Source: Prevotellaceae bacterium (GTDB taxonomy: Bacteria > Bacteroidota > Bacteroidia > Bacteroidales > UBA932). Taken from it: DNA of 43,555 bases. Of the stretch, positions 8,224-16,236 are shown in pieces. The stretch covers positions 1 through 43,555 of the forward strand of contig JAISNL010000102.1 of assembly GCA_031276235.1 (NCBI GenBank), given 5' to 3'. Position numbers and translations under genes: made by a program. The stretch's first letter is position 1. Every line of letters begins with the position of its first letter. The notes beneath the pieces were generated by a model that saw nothing but the letters and a program-made list of their open reading frames with translations, searched no databases and had not been told where the DNA came from.

Positions 8224-9903
8224 ATGATTTTGAAATTTAAGCCAAAACTGTTCATTACATTTAAAAATTACACAAAAGACAAATTCATTGCCGATTTGAT
8301 GGCAGGATTGATAGTCGGAATTGTAGCATTACCGCTTGCAATAGCCTTTGGAATAGCATCGGGAGTGAGTCCTGAACAGGGATTGATTACTGCAATTATC
8401 GGAGGCTTTATCGTGTCGTTTCTGGGCGGTTCCAACGTGCAAATAGGCGGACCTACAGGCGCATTCATAATAATAGTTTTCGGTATCGTGGCTAATCCAG
8501 AACTTGGAATTTCGGGCTTGGCTATGGCAACCGTTATCGCAGGAATTATGCTGATGTTAATGGGTTTTCTGAAAATGGGAACTGTAATAAAATTCATTCC
8601 TTATCCTATTATTGTCGGGTTTACAAGCGGCATTGCGCTCACTATTTTTTCAACGCAAATAAACGACCTGCTGGGTTTGTCGATAAATGACATACCCGGC
8701 GATTTTATTTCAAAATGGGAAGTGTATTTTACAAATATTGGCAATATCAATCTGGTTGCGCTGGCATTAAGTTTTGCAAGTATTTTTCTTATAATAATTA
8801 CGCCGAAATTTCTAAAAAAAATACCGGGTTCGCTTATTGCCATTATAGTTGTAACAGCGATTGCCTACCTGTTGAAAACTTATGCCGATATAACTAACAT
8901 AACTACCATAGGCGATAAATTCCCCGATTTGAATGCAAGTATAAAATTTTCGGGATTTGAATTGCCTTCGATGGAAAAGATCAAACTGTTGTTACCTCCG
9001 GCATTCACAATAGCAATGCTCGGCGGCATAGAATCGCTGCTTTCGGCTACTGTTGCCGATGGCGTTATCGGCGACAGCCACAATTCAAATACCGAACTTA
9101 TTGCTCAGGGAGCGGCAAATATAGTTGTGCCGTTTTTTGGCGGAATACCCGTAACGGGAGCTATTGCCCGCACAATGACCAACATCAACAACGGAGGACG
9201 AAGTCCAGTGGCGGGAATTATTCATGCGCTGGCGCTGTTGCTGATAATGCTTTTTCTTATTCCGCTTGCCAAATACATTCCTATGGCTTGTCTTGCAGGA
9301 GTGCTGACAATAGTATCGTACAATATGAGCGAATGGAGAACTTTCCGCTCGCTGCTGCGAAATTCAAAATCGGATGCTACTGTGTTGATAACAACATTCT
9401 TGGTAACAACAATTTTTGATTTAACAATCGCCATCGAAATAGGATTATTGCTTGCGATGCTGCTGTTTATGCGCCGCATGATAGAAGTGAGCAAGGTTTC
9501 GGTTACAACTGATGTAATCGACCTGTCGCAGGAAAAAGAAATATATCAGAAAGAAGAAAAACTTGCTCTCAAAAAAGGCGTTGAAGTTTATGAAATCGAT
9601 GGCCCATTTTTCTTTGGCATTGCAAATAAATTTGATGCGTACATGAAAGTTATCGGCGAAAAGCCAAAAGTACGAATAATAAGAATGAGAAAAGTTCCGT
9701 TTATGGATTCTACAGGCTTGCGCAACCTTGAAATTCTTTATAACCTGTCCAAAGCCGAAAGCATAGTAATAGTACTTTCTGGAGTAAACGAAAGAGTGCG
9801 TCAAATGCTTGTAACATCAGGACTGGCAGCAAAAATAGGAGAAGACAATATTTGCGACCACATAAGCAAAGCGGTAGAAAAAGGAAACAGTTACATAAAA
9901 TAA
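8224..9903 (+). CDS. SulP family inorganic anion transporter with STAS domain
   Basis: The chosen start gives 559 residues. The N-terminus, MILKFKPKLF then a conserved DLMAGLIVGIVALPLAIAFG, is the SulP signature. About a dozen hydrophobic segments follow (GGSNVQIGGPTGAFI; PFFGGIPVTGAIARTMTNI). The cytoplasmic STAS domain occupies about the last 110 residues, with VPFMDSTGLRNLE. SulP proteins carry sulfate, bicarbonate or other anions across the inner membrane; the substrate here cannot be told from sequence. Three bases separate its stop from the next small gene, so the two are surely cotranscribed. ATG 8209 and TTG 8197 are in frame, but the -7 box at 8192-8199 makes ATG 8224 more likely. 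Confidence 0.9.
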   Translation: MILKFKPKLFITFKNYTKDKFIADLMAGLIVGIVALPLAIAFGIASGVSPEQGLITAIIGGFIVSFLGGSNVQIGGPTGAFIIIVFGIVANPELGISGLAMATVIAGIMLMLMGFLKMGTVIKFIPYPIIVGFTSGIALTIFSTQINDLLGLSINDIPGDFISKWEVYFTNIGNINLVALALSFASIFLIIITPKFLKKIPGSLIAIIVVTAIAYLLKTYADITNITTIGDKFPDLNASIKFSGFELPSMEKIKLLLPPAFTIAMLGGIESLLSATVADGVIGDSHNSNTELIAQGAANIVVPFFGGIPVTGAIARTMTNINNGGRSPVAGIIHALALLLIMLFLIPLAKYIPMACLAGVLTIVSYNMSEWRTFRSLLRNSKSDATVLITTFLVTTIFDLTIAIEIGLLLAMLLFMRRMIEVSKVSVTTDVIDLSQEKEIYQKEEKLALKKGVEVYEIDGPFFFGIANKFDAYMKVIGEKPKVRIIRMRKVPFMDSTGLRNLEILYNLSKAESIVIVLSGVNERVRQMLVTSGLAAKIGEDNICDHISKAVEKGNSYIK

Positions 9904-9906
9904 AAC

Positions 9907-10119
9907 ATGGCAAAAAAGAAAACAAAAACAGAATCTGTGCCTGTGAAAAAAACAGTACGAACGCATCGCCAGACGTTGACGTTTAACGATATGGAAATGG
10001 AAGCTATTACAAATTTCTGTTGCAGGTATAAAATTACAAAAAAAACAAAATTTTTTAGAGAAGCAATCATATCCACCATTCTGCAAAAAATAGAAGAAGA
10101 CCATCCAACATTATTTTAA
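9907..10119 (+). CDS. Small basic ribbon-helix-helix-like protein
   Basis: The product has 70 residues with a Lys-rich start (MAKKKTKTE). Next come a predicted beta-strand (RQTLTFND) and two helices (MEMEAITNFCCRYKI and KTKFFREAIISTILQKIEED). This strand-helix-helix order, with a Thr/Lys turn before the second helix, is that of Arc/MetJ-type ribbon-helix-helix DNA-binding proteins. From memory, similar short proteins occur in other Bacteroidota. Only three bases separate it from the SulP stop codon, so it may regulate that transporter. This is inference; a non-regulatory role is possible. Confidence 0.7.
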   Translation: MAKKKTKTESVPVKKTVRTHRQTLTFNDMEMEAITNFCCRYKITKKTKFFREAIISTILQKIEEDHPTLF

Positions 10120-10164
10120 CAAAATGAAGACACATAATAACATGGATAATTAATACGAAACAAA

Positions 10165-11211
10165 ATGAAACGTCCGATAATAATTTCGGGACCATGCAGC
10201 GCCGAAACAGAAGAACAAACTATAATAACATGTAAAAAACTTGCTGAAACGCAAAAAGTGAATATTTTGCGCGCAGGAATATGGAAACCGCGTACCAGTC
10301 CCGAATCGTTTGAAGGAGTCGGAGAACTCGGATTAATATGGCTTGAAACCGTCAAACGCATAACAGGTTTGCCCATAGCCGTAGAAGTAGCAAATGCCGA
10401 ACATGCGCATAAAGCGCTTTCGTACGGAGTAGATTATGTATGGATTGGCGCACGCACAACCGTGAATCCGTTCAACGTAAAAGAAATTGCAACCGCTTTG
10501 AAAGGCAGTCAGGTTAAGGTTTTAATAAAAAATCCCATAAATCCCGATTTGTCATTGTGGATTGGAGCGATAGAACGAATAGCGCACACAAGAGGCATAG
10601 AAAATATATGGCTCGTACATCGCGGATTTTCCGCCTGCGGATACAGCGAATATCGCAACGTACCTTTATGGCATTTGATTTTTGACATCAGACGTCAATT
10701 TCCCGAAATAAAAATGATTTGCGATCCATCGCATATATGCGGCAATCGCGAAAGATTGTTCAAAATATCTCAAACCGCCGCCGATTTGAATTATGATGGA
10801 TTGATGATAGAATCGCACATTTGCCCAGATGCGGCATGGAGCGATGCTAATCAGCAAATCACGCCCGACGAACTGCACAGGCTTCTTGATTCTATAAAAT
10901 GGAGAGATGCAAAAAACGAAAATTCGATATTTGAATATTCGTTGAGCAAGTTTCGTTCAGAAATAGACCAGATAGATTCCGATTTGTTTGAACTATTGAG
11001 CCGAAGGATGAAACTTGCCGAAGAAATAGGAAGAATAAAACTGACCTGCAATGTTTCAATTTATCAGGAACAGCGTTGGAAAAATATTGTAGAACGAATC
11101 ATTTCGCGTGCAAAACGGCTAAACCTCAGCGAAGCGTTTATCCGTTCAATTCTTGACGCGGTACACAGCGAAAGCATAAATCGCCAAAACGAAGTGATGA
11201 ATAATATTTAG
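10165..11211 (+). CDS. Bifunctional 3-deoxy-7-phosphoheptulonate synthase / chorismate mutase type II
   Basis: The 348-residue protein has an N-terminal class I DAHP synthase (KDPG-aldolase-like) domain at about 1-240. Its motifs are SGPCSAE, RAGIWKPRTSPESFEGVG, EVANAEHA, WIGARTT, KNP, HRGFS and the metal site DPSHICGNR. A C-terminal AroQ-type chorismate mutase follows at about 255-340 (FRSEIDQIDSDLFELLSRRM and AEEIGRIK). It joins phosphoenolpyruvate and erythrose-4-phosphate at the entry of the shikimate pathway, and rearranges chorismate to prephenate for Phe and Tyr. The fusion is a known Bacteroidota arrangement in which the mutase domain can serve for feedback control. The gene stands alone here rather than with other aromatic genes. 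No attenuator is seen in the 45 bases upstream. Confidence 0.92.
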   Translation: MKRPIIISGPCSAETEEQTIITCKKLAETQKVNILRAGIWKPRTSPESFEGVGELGLIWLETVKRITGLPIAVEVANAEHAHKALSYGVDYVWIGARTTVNPFNVKEIATALKGSQVKVLIKNPINPDLSLWIGAIERIAHTRGIENIWLVHRGFSACGYSEYRNVPLWHLIFDIRRQFPEIKMICDPSHICGNRERLFKISQTAADLNYDGLMIESHICPDAAWSDANQQITPDELHRLLDSIKWRDAKNENSIFEYSLSKFRSEIDQIDSDLFELLSRRMKLAEEIGRIKLTCNVSIYQEQRWKNIVERIISRAKRLNLSEAFIRSILDAVHSESINRQNEVMNNI

Positions 11212-11296
11212 TTGATACATACGCTCATTTTATTATTCAATAATATGTTCCATATTAAAAATGTAAATAATATTTTTTTTATAACATAAATTTCAA

Positions 11297-11304
11297 TACC
11301 TTTG
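11297..11304 (+). promoter_or_regulatory. -7 box of the GHL10-family gene
   Basis: TACCTTTG is an exact TAnnTTTG match 21 bases before ATG 11326. It rules out the in-frame TTG at 11302, which lies inside the box. No clear -33 TTTG is found. Confidence 0.6.
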
Positions 11305-11325
11305 GAAATTCAAAATATCAATATA

Positions 11326-12849
11326 ATGAGAAAACTTATCTTTTCAATTTTTTTAGTTGTCATAACGGTAACAAACATATATTCACAAACAAACGAGCCA
11401 AAACGCGAATTTCGCGGAGCATGGGTGCATACTGTCGGAAATCAAAAATACAGAGAAATGACAGTTGACCAAATGAAACAACATTTTACAGACCTTTTGG
11501 ATGAATTTGAAAAAGCAAAAATAAATGCGGTGATTTTTCAAGTGCGCCCGCAGGCTGATGCATTTTATGCAAACAGCATTGAACCGTGGAGCAGGTTTAT
11601 TACAGGCACACAGGGCATAGCGCCATCGCCCGTTTGGGATCCATTGCAATTTATTACAGATGCATGTCATAAACGCGGAATGGAATTACATGCATGGTTC
11701 AATCCTTATAGAGTAACATCAAACGACAAAGAAGTTCTTTGCAGCGAACATTTATATCATAAAAAACCTTATCTGTTTGTAAAATATGGAAAGCAGATTT
11801 ATTTTGATCCGGGCGAACCCGAAGCCCGCGAACATACGCTAAAAATTATTGCCGATGTAGTGAAACGTTATGATATAGATGCCGTACATTTCGACGATTA
11901 TTTTTATCCGTATAAAATAAAAGAAAAGAATGTAATTGTTGATTTTCCCGACAGCAAATCATTTGCAAAATACGGAGCAAAAGATGGATTTACACAAAAA
12001 AACCGCAACGACTGGAGACGCAATAACGTAAATTTGCTGATTGAAGCATTGAGTAAAACCATCAAAGAAATTAAACCATGGGTGAAATTCGGAATAAGTC
12101 CGTTCGGCGTTTGGCGCAACGCATCAAGCGACCCGACAGGTTCAAATACGACTGCCGGCTGCGAAAATTATGATGATTTATATGCAGATATAAAACTTTG
12201 GGTAGAAAAACGCTGGATTGATTACAACGTTCCGCAACTGTACTTTGATATTGGGCATCCTGCCGCCAACTACGAAACATTGATAGAATGGTGGAGCGCA
12301 AACAATTATGGCGAAAATCTATATATAGGACAGGATATTTCAAAAACTGTGAAAGTAAAAAGCCGCACAAACGAAAAAGAATTTTTAAATCAGCTTCCGC
12401 AAAAAATGAAAATGGTTCGCTCCAATAAAAATATTCATGGCAATGTATGGTGGCCCGGATATTCAATTCCGCGCAATCCTGACGGCTTTACCGACAGTCT
12501 GAAAAATACATATCAAACAAAAATTGCACTGATGCCAAAATACAGACATATTGATACCATTGCGCCCGATACAGTGAAAAATCTACGATTTGAAAAAAAC
12601 GGAGAAAGTTTGATTTTGAAATGGGATGCACCTACAACAACAGATGAAATGCAAAAAGCGGTTTATTATTGCGTATATTTATATCCGCATCCATTTAAGG
12701 AATATCCAAGCAGAGAGCCATTTGAATATCCTGTAACCATAACGCAAAACACGGAATTTGAAATTACGATTAATCACAGATGCTATGCAGTAACAACGCT
12801 TGACAGACTGCAAAACGAAAGCAAACCTGCTATTATCATAGAATATTAA
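11326..12849 (+). CDS. Secreted GHL10 (DUF187) glycosyl-hydrolase-like protein
   Basis: The product has 507 residues with a signal peptide (MRKLIFSIFLVVITVTNIYSQ). A GHL10/DUF187 TIM-barrel domain fills about 25-400: REFRGAWVHTVGN, NAVIFQVRPQADAFY, GMELHAWFNPYRV, DAVHFDDYFYP and KFGISPFGVWRN. The HFDDYF and surrounding acidic residues are in the place where family catalytic carboxylates are expected. A fibronectin-III-like or other beta domain follows at about 425-507 (VKNLRFEKNGESLILKWDAP). Family members with tested activity cleave glycan or peptidoglycan-type substrates; the substrate here is not known. The protein is probably periplasmic or outer-membrane associated. It starts a forward run with the DUF362 and C1-peptidase genes (gaps of 19 and 40 bases). 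Confidence 0.85.
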   Translation: MRKLIFSIFLVVITVTNIYSQTNEPKREFRGAWVHTVGNQKYREMTVDQMKQHFTDLLDEFEKAKINAVIFQVRPQADAFYANSIEPWSRFITGTQGIAPSPVWDPLQFITDACHKRGMELHAWFNPYRVTSNDKEVLCSEHLYHKKPYLFVKYGKQIYFDPGEPEAREHTLKIIADVVKRYDIDAVHFDDYFYPYKIKEKNVIVDFPDSKSFAKYGAKDGFTQKNRNDWRRNNVNLLIEALSKTIKEIKPWVKFGISPFGVWRNASSDPTGSNTTAGCENYDDLYADIKLWVEKRWIDYNVPQLYFDIGHPAANYETLIEWWSANNYGENLYIGQDISKTVKVKSRTNEKEFLNQLPQKMKMVRSNKNIHGNVWWPGYSIPRNPDGFTDSLKNTYQTKIALMPKYRHIDTIAPDTVKNLRFEKNGESLILKWDAPTTTDEMQKAVYYCVYLYPHPFKEYPSREPFEYPVTITQNTEFEITINHRCYAVTTLDRLQNESKPAIIIEY

Positions 12850-12868
12850 ATAACAAAAAATAACTGTC

Positions 12869-13981
12869 ATGGAAAAATCAAAAGTATATTTTACCGATTT
12901 GCATACAACGCCAAGTCGAAATTTGCTCGACAAACTGGAATATCTTGTAAAAAAAGCAGGCATCGAAAAAATTAACTTTGAAAAACAGTTTACGGCAGTA
13001 AAAATTCATTTTGGCGAACCCGGAAATCTTGCTTACATACGACCAAATTATGCGGCGCGGCTGATAAAAACACTAAAAAAACTCGGCGCAAAGCCATTTC
13101 TTACAGATTCAAATACTTTGTATTCTGGCGGTCGCTCCAATGCAATCGACCATTTGAACGCAGCAATGGAAAACGGATTCAATTCTATGGCTACACACTG
13201 TAATGTGATAATTGCAGATGGCTTGAAAGGAACAGATTATCGCGAAATAAAAATAGACGGCGAATACTGTAAAACGCCGAAAATAGGTACTGCTATTGCC
13301 GATGCCGATATTTTTATAAGCATGAATCATTTCAAAGGACACGAACAGGCAGGATTTGGCGGCGCACTGAAAAATATCGGCATGGGAAGCGCAAGCGTAG
13401 GAGGGAAGCTCGAACTTCATTCAACATCGCAGCCCAAAATTGTGAAAGCGGCATGTAAAGCCTGCGGAGTATGCGTGAAACATTGCGCTCACGATGCAAT
13501 AAAACTGATTGAAAAATGCGCTGTTATTGATTCTCACAGATGCGTAGGCTGCGGGCAGTGCGTTGCGCTTTGTCAGTATGAATCGGCAGTGCTTGCAGCA
13601 GGCGAAACTTCAGAACGCATGAATTACAAAATTGCCGAATATGCAAAAGCAGTATTAGCCGATAAACCCAATTTTCACGTGAATTTTATAATGAACGTTT
13701 CGCCCGAATGTGATTGCTGGAATCACAATGATGTGGCAATAGTTGCAGATATAGGAATGGCAGCGGCATTCGATCCTGTGGCGCTTGACATGGCTTGCGC
13801 AGATTTGGTGAAAAAAGCGCCTGTAAACATTTACAGCGCTCTTTACAAAAAACATCATCATGATATGACAGGCGAAGATAAATTTAAACTCATACATCCT
13901 AATGCAAACTGGCTTGCAGGATTGCAACATGCCGAAAAAATAGGATTGGGAACAATGAATTATGAATTAATAGCAATTTAA
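12869..13981 (+). CDS. DUF362 protein with two [4Fe-4S] ferredoxin motifs
   Basis: This 370-residue cytosolic protein has a DUF362 domain at about 40-190 and after 240 (VKIHFGEPGN; FISMNHFKGHEQAGFGGALKN). Within it lies a two-cluster ferredoxin insert. The cluster ligands are visible as C196, C199, C202, C206 and C225, C228, C231, C235 (CKACGVCVKHC and CVGCGQCVALC), all intact. It should carry two [4Fe-4S] clusters and act in electron transfer; the partner and reaction of DUF362 proteins are largely unknown. It starts 19 bases after the GHL10 gene and is followed after 40 bases by a secreted protease, so these probably share a transcript, though no common function is evident. Confidence 0.88.
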   Translation: MEKSKVYFTDLHTTPSRNLLDKLEYLVKKAGIEKINFEKQFTAVKIHFGEPGNLAYIRPNYAARLIKTLKKLGAKPFLTDSNTLYSGGRSNAIDHLNAAMENGFNSMATHCNVIIADGLKGTDYREIKIDGEYCKTPKIGTAIADADIFISMNHFKGHEQAGFGGALKNIGMGSASVGGKLELHSTSQPKIVKAACKACGVCVKHCAHDAIKLIEKCAVIDSHRCVGCGQCVALCQYESAVLAAGETSERMNYKIAEYAKAVLADKPNFHVNFIMNVSPECDCWNHNDVAIVADIGMAAAFDPVALDMACADLVKKAPVNIYSALYKKHHHDMTGEDKFKLIHPNANWLAGLQHAEKIGLGTMNYELIAI

Positions 13982-14021
13982 CACAAAATCATATTCAATA
14001 TTAAACAAAAAATAAATAAAA

Positions 14022-15221
14022 ATGAAAAAATTAATGTTTACTGCCATCATAATGGCAATTACTTTCAGCGTTTCGGCACAGGAAAAAAAAGCCGAAGAAA
14101 AGAAACCTGCAACAGGTTATAAGTTTATATTAGAAAAAGAGTTGAAACATACTCCCGCCAAAAATCAAAGCCGTAGCGGTACTTGCTGGAGCTTTTCGGG
14201 GCTGTCGTTCATCGAATCCGAATTGCTGCGTTTGGGAAAAGGCGAATACGATTTGTCGGAAATGTTTGTATCGCGCGACAATTACGAGAAAAAAGCAGAC
14301 AAATACGTCCGCCTGCACGGAACAATAAATTTTGCCGGCGGCGGTTCGTTTGAAGATGTTATGGAAACATTGCGCAATGCAGGAATTGTTCCAGAAGAAG
14401 CTTACAGCGGAATGAATTACGGCGATACAATACACGACCACAGCGAACTTGACCTTGTAACCAAAGCATACGTGGATGCCGTAATAAAAGGACGCAAACT
14501 TACTAAAGCATGGAAAAAAGGTTTTAACGGAATACTTGATGCGTATTACGGAAATTATCCCGAACAGTTTACGTACAAAGGCGTTTCATACACTCCAAAA
14601 TCATTTGCGCAGTCGTTGGGATTGAATATGGACGACTATGTAGGAATCACATCTTTTACTCATCATCCCTTCTACGAGCCTTTTATTATCGAAATTCCCG
14701 ACAATTATATCTGGGGCATGAACTACAACGTTACCATCGATGAACTGGTAGAAATTATTGACAACAGCATAGAAAAAGGTTATACGGTTGCTTGGGGTTC
14801 GGATATAAGCGAAAGAGGATTTCAATATAGAAAAGGCGTTGCCGTTGTACCCGATTTGGAAGTGAACAGCCTGAGCGGAACAGACCGCGACCGCTGGGAA
14901 AATTTAAGCAAAACCGAACGCGAAACGGAAATCCTTAAACTGGACAAACCTGTTGCCGAACTTAAAATTACTCAGGAATTGCGGCAGGAAGCATTCGACA
15001 ATTACGAAACTACTGACGATCATGGCATGCATATTGTAGGCATTGCAAAAGACCAGAACGGAACAAAGTTTTACAAGGTAAAAAACTCGTGGGGAACGGA
15101 TGGCAGCGAATATTCAGGATTTTTCTACGTGTCTGAACATTATGTTCGCTACAAAACTATGAACATTTTAATCAATAAAAATGCAATTCCGGCAAACATA
15201 AAAAGCAAACTGAAATTATAA
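14022..15221 (+). CDS. Secreted C1 family cysteine peptidase (PepC/bleomycin-hydrolase-like)
   Basis: This 399-residue protein has a signal peptide (MKKLMFTAIIMAITFSVSAQ) followed by a short Lys/Glu-rich linker. The papain-fold triad is present: C55 in NQSRSGTCWSFSG, the His in DDHGMHIVGIA, and the Asn in VKNSWGTDG. The sequence resembles the C1B branch (bleomycin hydrolase/aminopeptidase C), but the signal peptide places it in the periplasm or outside. In Bacteroidota such exported C1B-like peptidases probably degrade peptides for nutrition. It is the last gene of the forward run. A short truncated signal-peptide ORF and the first minisatellite follow within 10-60 bases. Confidence 0.9.
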   Translation: MKKLMFTAIIMAITFSVSAQEKKAEEKKPATGYKFILEKELKHTPAKNQSRSGTCWSFSGLSFIESELLRLGKGEYDLSEMFVSRDNYEKKADKYVRLHGTINFAGGGSFEDVMETLRNAGIVPEEAYSGMNYGDTIHDHSELDLVTKAYVDAVIKGRKLTKAWKKGFNGILDAYYGNYPEQFTYKGVSYTPKSFAQSLGLNMDDYVGITSFTHHPFYEPFIIEIPDNYIWGMNYNVTIDELVEIIDNSIEKGYTVAWGSDISERGFQYRKGVAVVPDLEVNSLSGTDRDRWENLSKTERETEILKLDKPVAELKITQELRQEAFDNYETTDDHGMHIVGIAKDQNGTKFYKVKNSWGTDGSEYSGFFYVSEHYVRYKTMNILINKNAIPANIKSKLKL

Positions 15222-15228
15222 GGCAGTT

Positions 15229-15291
15229 ATGAAAAAGATATTATTTGTTTGTGCTGCATACGCATCGTGCGCTATCAGTGTAAGAACGTAA
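15229..15291 (+). pseudogene. Signal-peptide ORF cut off by the minisatellite
   Basis: The 20-codon frame MKKILFVCAAYASCAISVRT starts 7 bases after the peptidase stop and looks like the beginning of an exported protein (two Lys, hydrophobic core, Ala/Ser end). It runs straight into the first copy of the 21-bp array, where a TAA ends it. I infer that the array replaced or interrupted the rest of a gene. A short functional secreted peptide is possible but less likely. Confidence 0.45.
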
Positions 15292-15548
15292 TCATACGAG
15301 GTTAGAACGTAATCTCACGAGATAAGAACGTAATCATACGAGGTTAGAATGTAATCTCACGAGGTTAGAACGTAATCTCACGAGGTTAGAACGTAATCTC
15401 ACGAGGTTAGAACGTAATCTCACGAGATAAGAACATAATCATACGAGGTTAGAATGTAATCTCACGAGGTTAGAACGTAATCTCACGAGATAAGAACATA
15501 ATCATACGAGGTTAGAACGTAATCTCACGAGGTTAGAATGTAATCTTA
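15280..15548. repeat. 21-bp tandem repeat array (about 13 units, dyad-symmetric)
   Basis: Variant A is gaggttagaa(c/t)gtaatctcac, written here in parts: GAGGTTA, GAACG, TAATCTC, AC. Variant B differs at two linked places (ATA for GTT, and CATAC for CTCAC). I read units at 15298, 15319, 15340 and so on in steps of 21 to 15529, plus a partial first unit. The order is (B)ABA'AAAABA'ABAA'. In variant A, GAGGTTA can pair with TAATCTC (one G-T pair) both within a unit (loop GAACG) and across the unit border (loop AC). One frame has a TAA in every unit, so the array is not coding in that frame. Confidence 0.92.
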
Positions 15549-15596
15549 ATGATGTTGATAATTTAATATATTTATGTAACCGTAAAATTTTAAAAA

Positions 15597-15947
15597 ATGG
15601 AAAAAGAAACTAAAAGACTGCGTCCCGTACTTTTACAGGAAGACGCTTATGTCCTGAATGCATTACAGGGCATAGATAATTACAATCCGATAAATTCGGA
15701 ATTGAGTTTGGACAAGCTTCTCGCTTTGCAGCAGGCAATGCTTGACGCACAAAAAACAGAAGTGCAAAAAGAGGGCGAGATGAAAGCGGCACGCGACAGC
15801 GCAGTGAAAACCGAGCATGCTTTTCACGATGCCATGCTGGGCGTGAAAGATCAGGTACGCGCGCAGTTCGGCGCCAATTCTGACGAGTATCAAAGCATAG
15901 GCATGAAGAAAAAAACCGAGTACAAATCGCGCGGAAAAAAAGCCTGA
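15597..15947 (+). CDS. Uncharacterised small coiled-coil-like protein
   Basis: This 116-residue, charged protein has no signal peptide or membrane segment. The order is a start rich in RLRPVLLQEDAYVLNALQGI, the phrase NPINSELSLDKLLALQQAM, a long helix at about 45-80, then DQVRAQFGANSDEYQSIGMKKKTEYKSRGKKA. The ending, FGANSDE...GMKKKTEYKS, is a pattern I recall from a family of uncharacterised proteins of about this size in Bacteroidota and other phyla. Its function is unknown. The stop codon lies in the left arm of a hairpin (15941-15958), and the minisatellite ends only about 50 bases before the ATG. The promoter could not be identified. Confidence 0.75.
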   Translation: MEKETKRLRPVLLQEDAYVLNALQGIDNYNPINSELSLDKLLALQQAMLDAQKTEVQKEGEMKAARDSAVKTEHAFHDAMLGVKDQVRAQFGANSDEYQSIGMKKKTEYKSRGKKA

Positions 15948-15958
15948 TGGCTCAGGCT
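15935..15958. terminator. Hairpin overlapping the stop codon of the 116-residue protein
   Basis: AGCCTGA (15941-15947) pairs with TCAGGCT (15952-15958) around TGGC. A run of seven A lies on the left and only TTA on the right. It is therefore a better terminator for reverse-strand transcripts (T-run on that strand), though it may act both ways. The TGA stop of the forward gene is inside the left arm. Confidence 0.55.
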
Positions 15959-16018
15959 TACTGTTAATCGACGGTTTTGCAGGTTTTTGCGAACTGCTGA
16001 TTTCGTAATGTTAACAAT

Positions 16019-16049
16019 AGAGTTCCCGACCATATAGATAGGGAACTCT
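16019..16049. repeat. Inverted repeat, 9-bp arms
   Basis: AGAGTTCCC (16019-16027) and GGGAACTCT (16041-16049) are perfect complements around a 13-base loop. There is no T-run, so its role is unclear; an operator or a weak terminator is possible. Confidence 0.5.
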
Positions 16050-16123
16050 CTTAGTATTTGTTGCAGCGGCAAATAACGCTGCGGAGTACAGAGTAGAGAT
16101 GTATCTATATTTTAATATAGTAT

Positions 16124-16236
16124 AAGACTTTTGCAAAACATTATTTTAGAAACAAATAAATATATATTATTATCTTATGTGCAAATTGTTACAAATTAAA
16201 TATTTTAAAACTTTAAGGTTTTGAAAAGGACTTATA
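16124..16236. mobile_element. MITE-like element, copy 1 (about 110 bp)
   Basis: The left end GACTTTTGCAAAAC (16126-16139) is mirrored by GTTTTGAAAAGGAC (16218-16231), and the symmetry extends outward (TATAAG / CTTATA). The interior (TATTTTAGA, CAAATAAATATAT, TTATCTT, AATTGTT, AATATTTT, ACTTTAAGG) matches copy 2 at 36623-36736 along its length. There is no coding capacity. The right end abuts the stop codon (16237-16239) of the reverse gene next to it. Confidence 0.6.

Noticed and set aside
10124-10153. Nine-codon leader peptide (attenuator) before the DAHP synthase gene
   Set aside because: It has no Phe, Tyr or Trp codons and no alternate hairpins follow.
15280-15548. CRISPR array
   Set aside because: The 21-bp units are directly adjacent with no variable spacers, and no cas gene is nearby.
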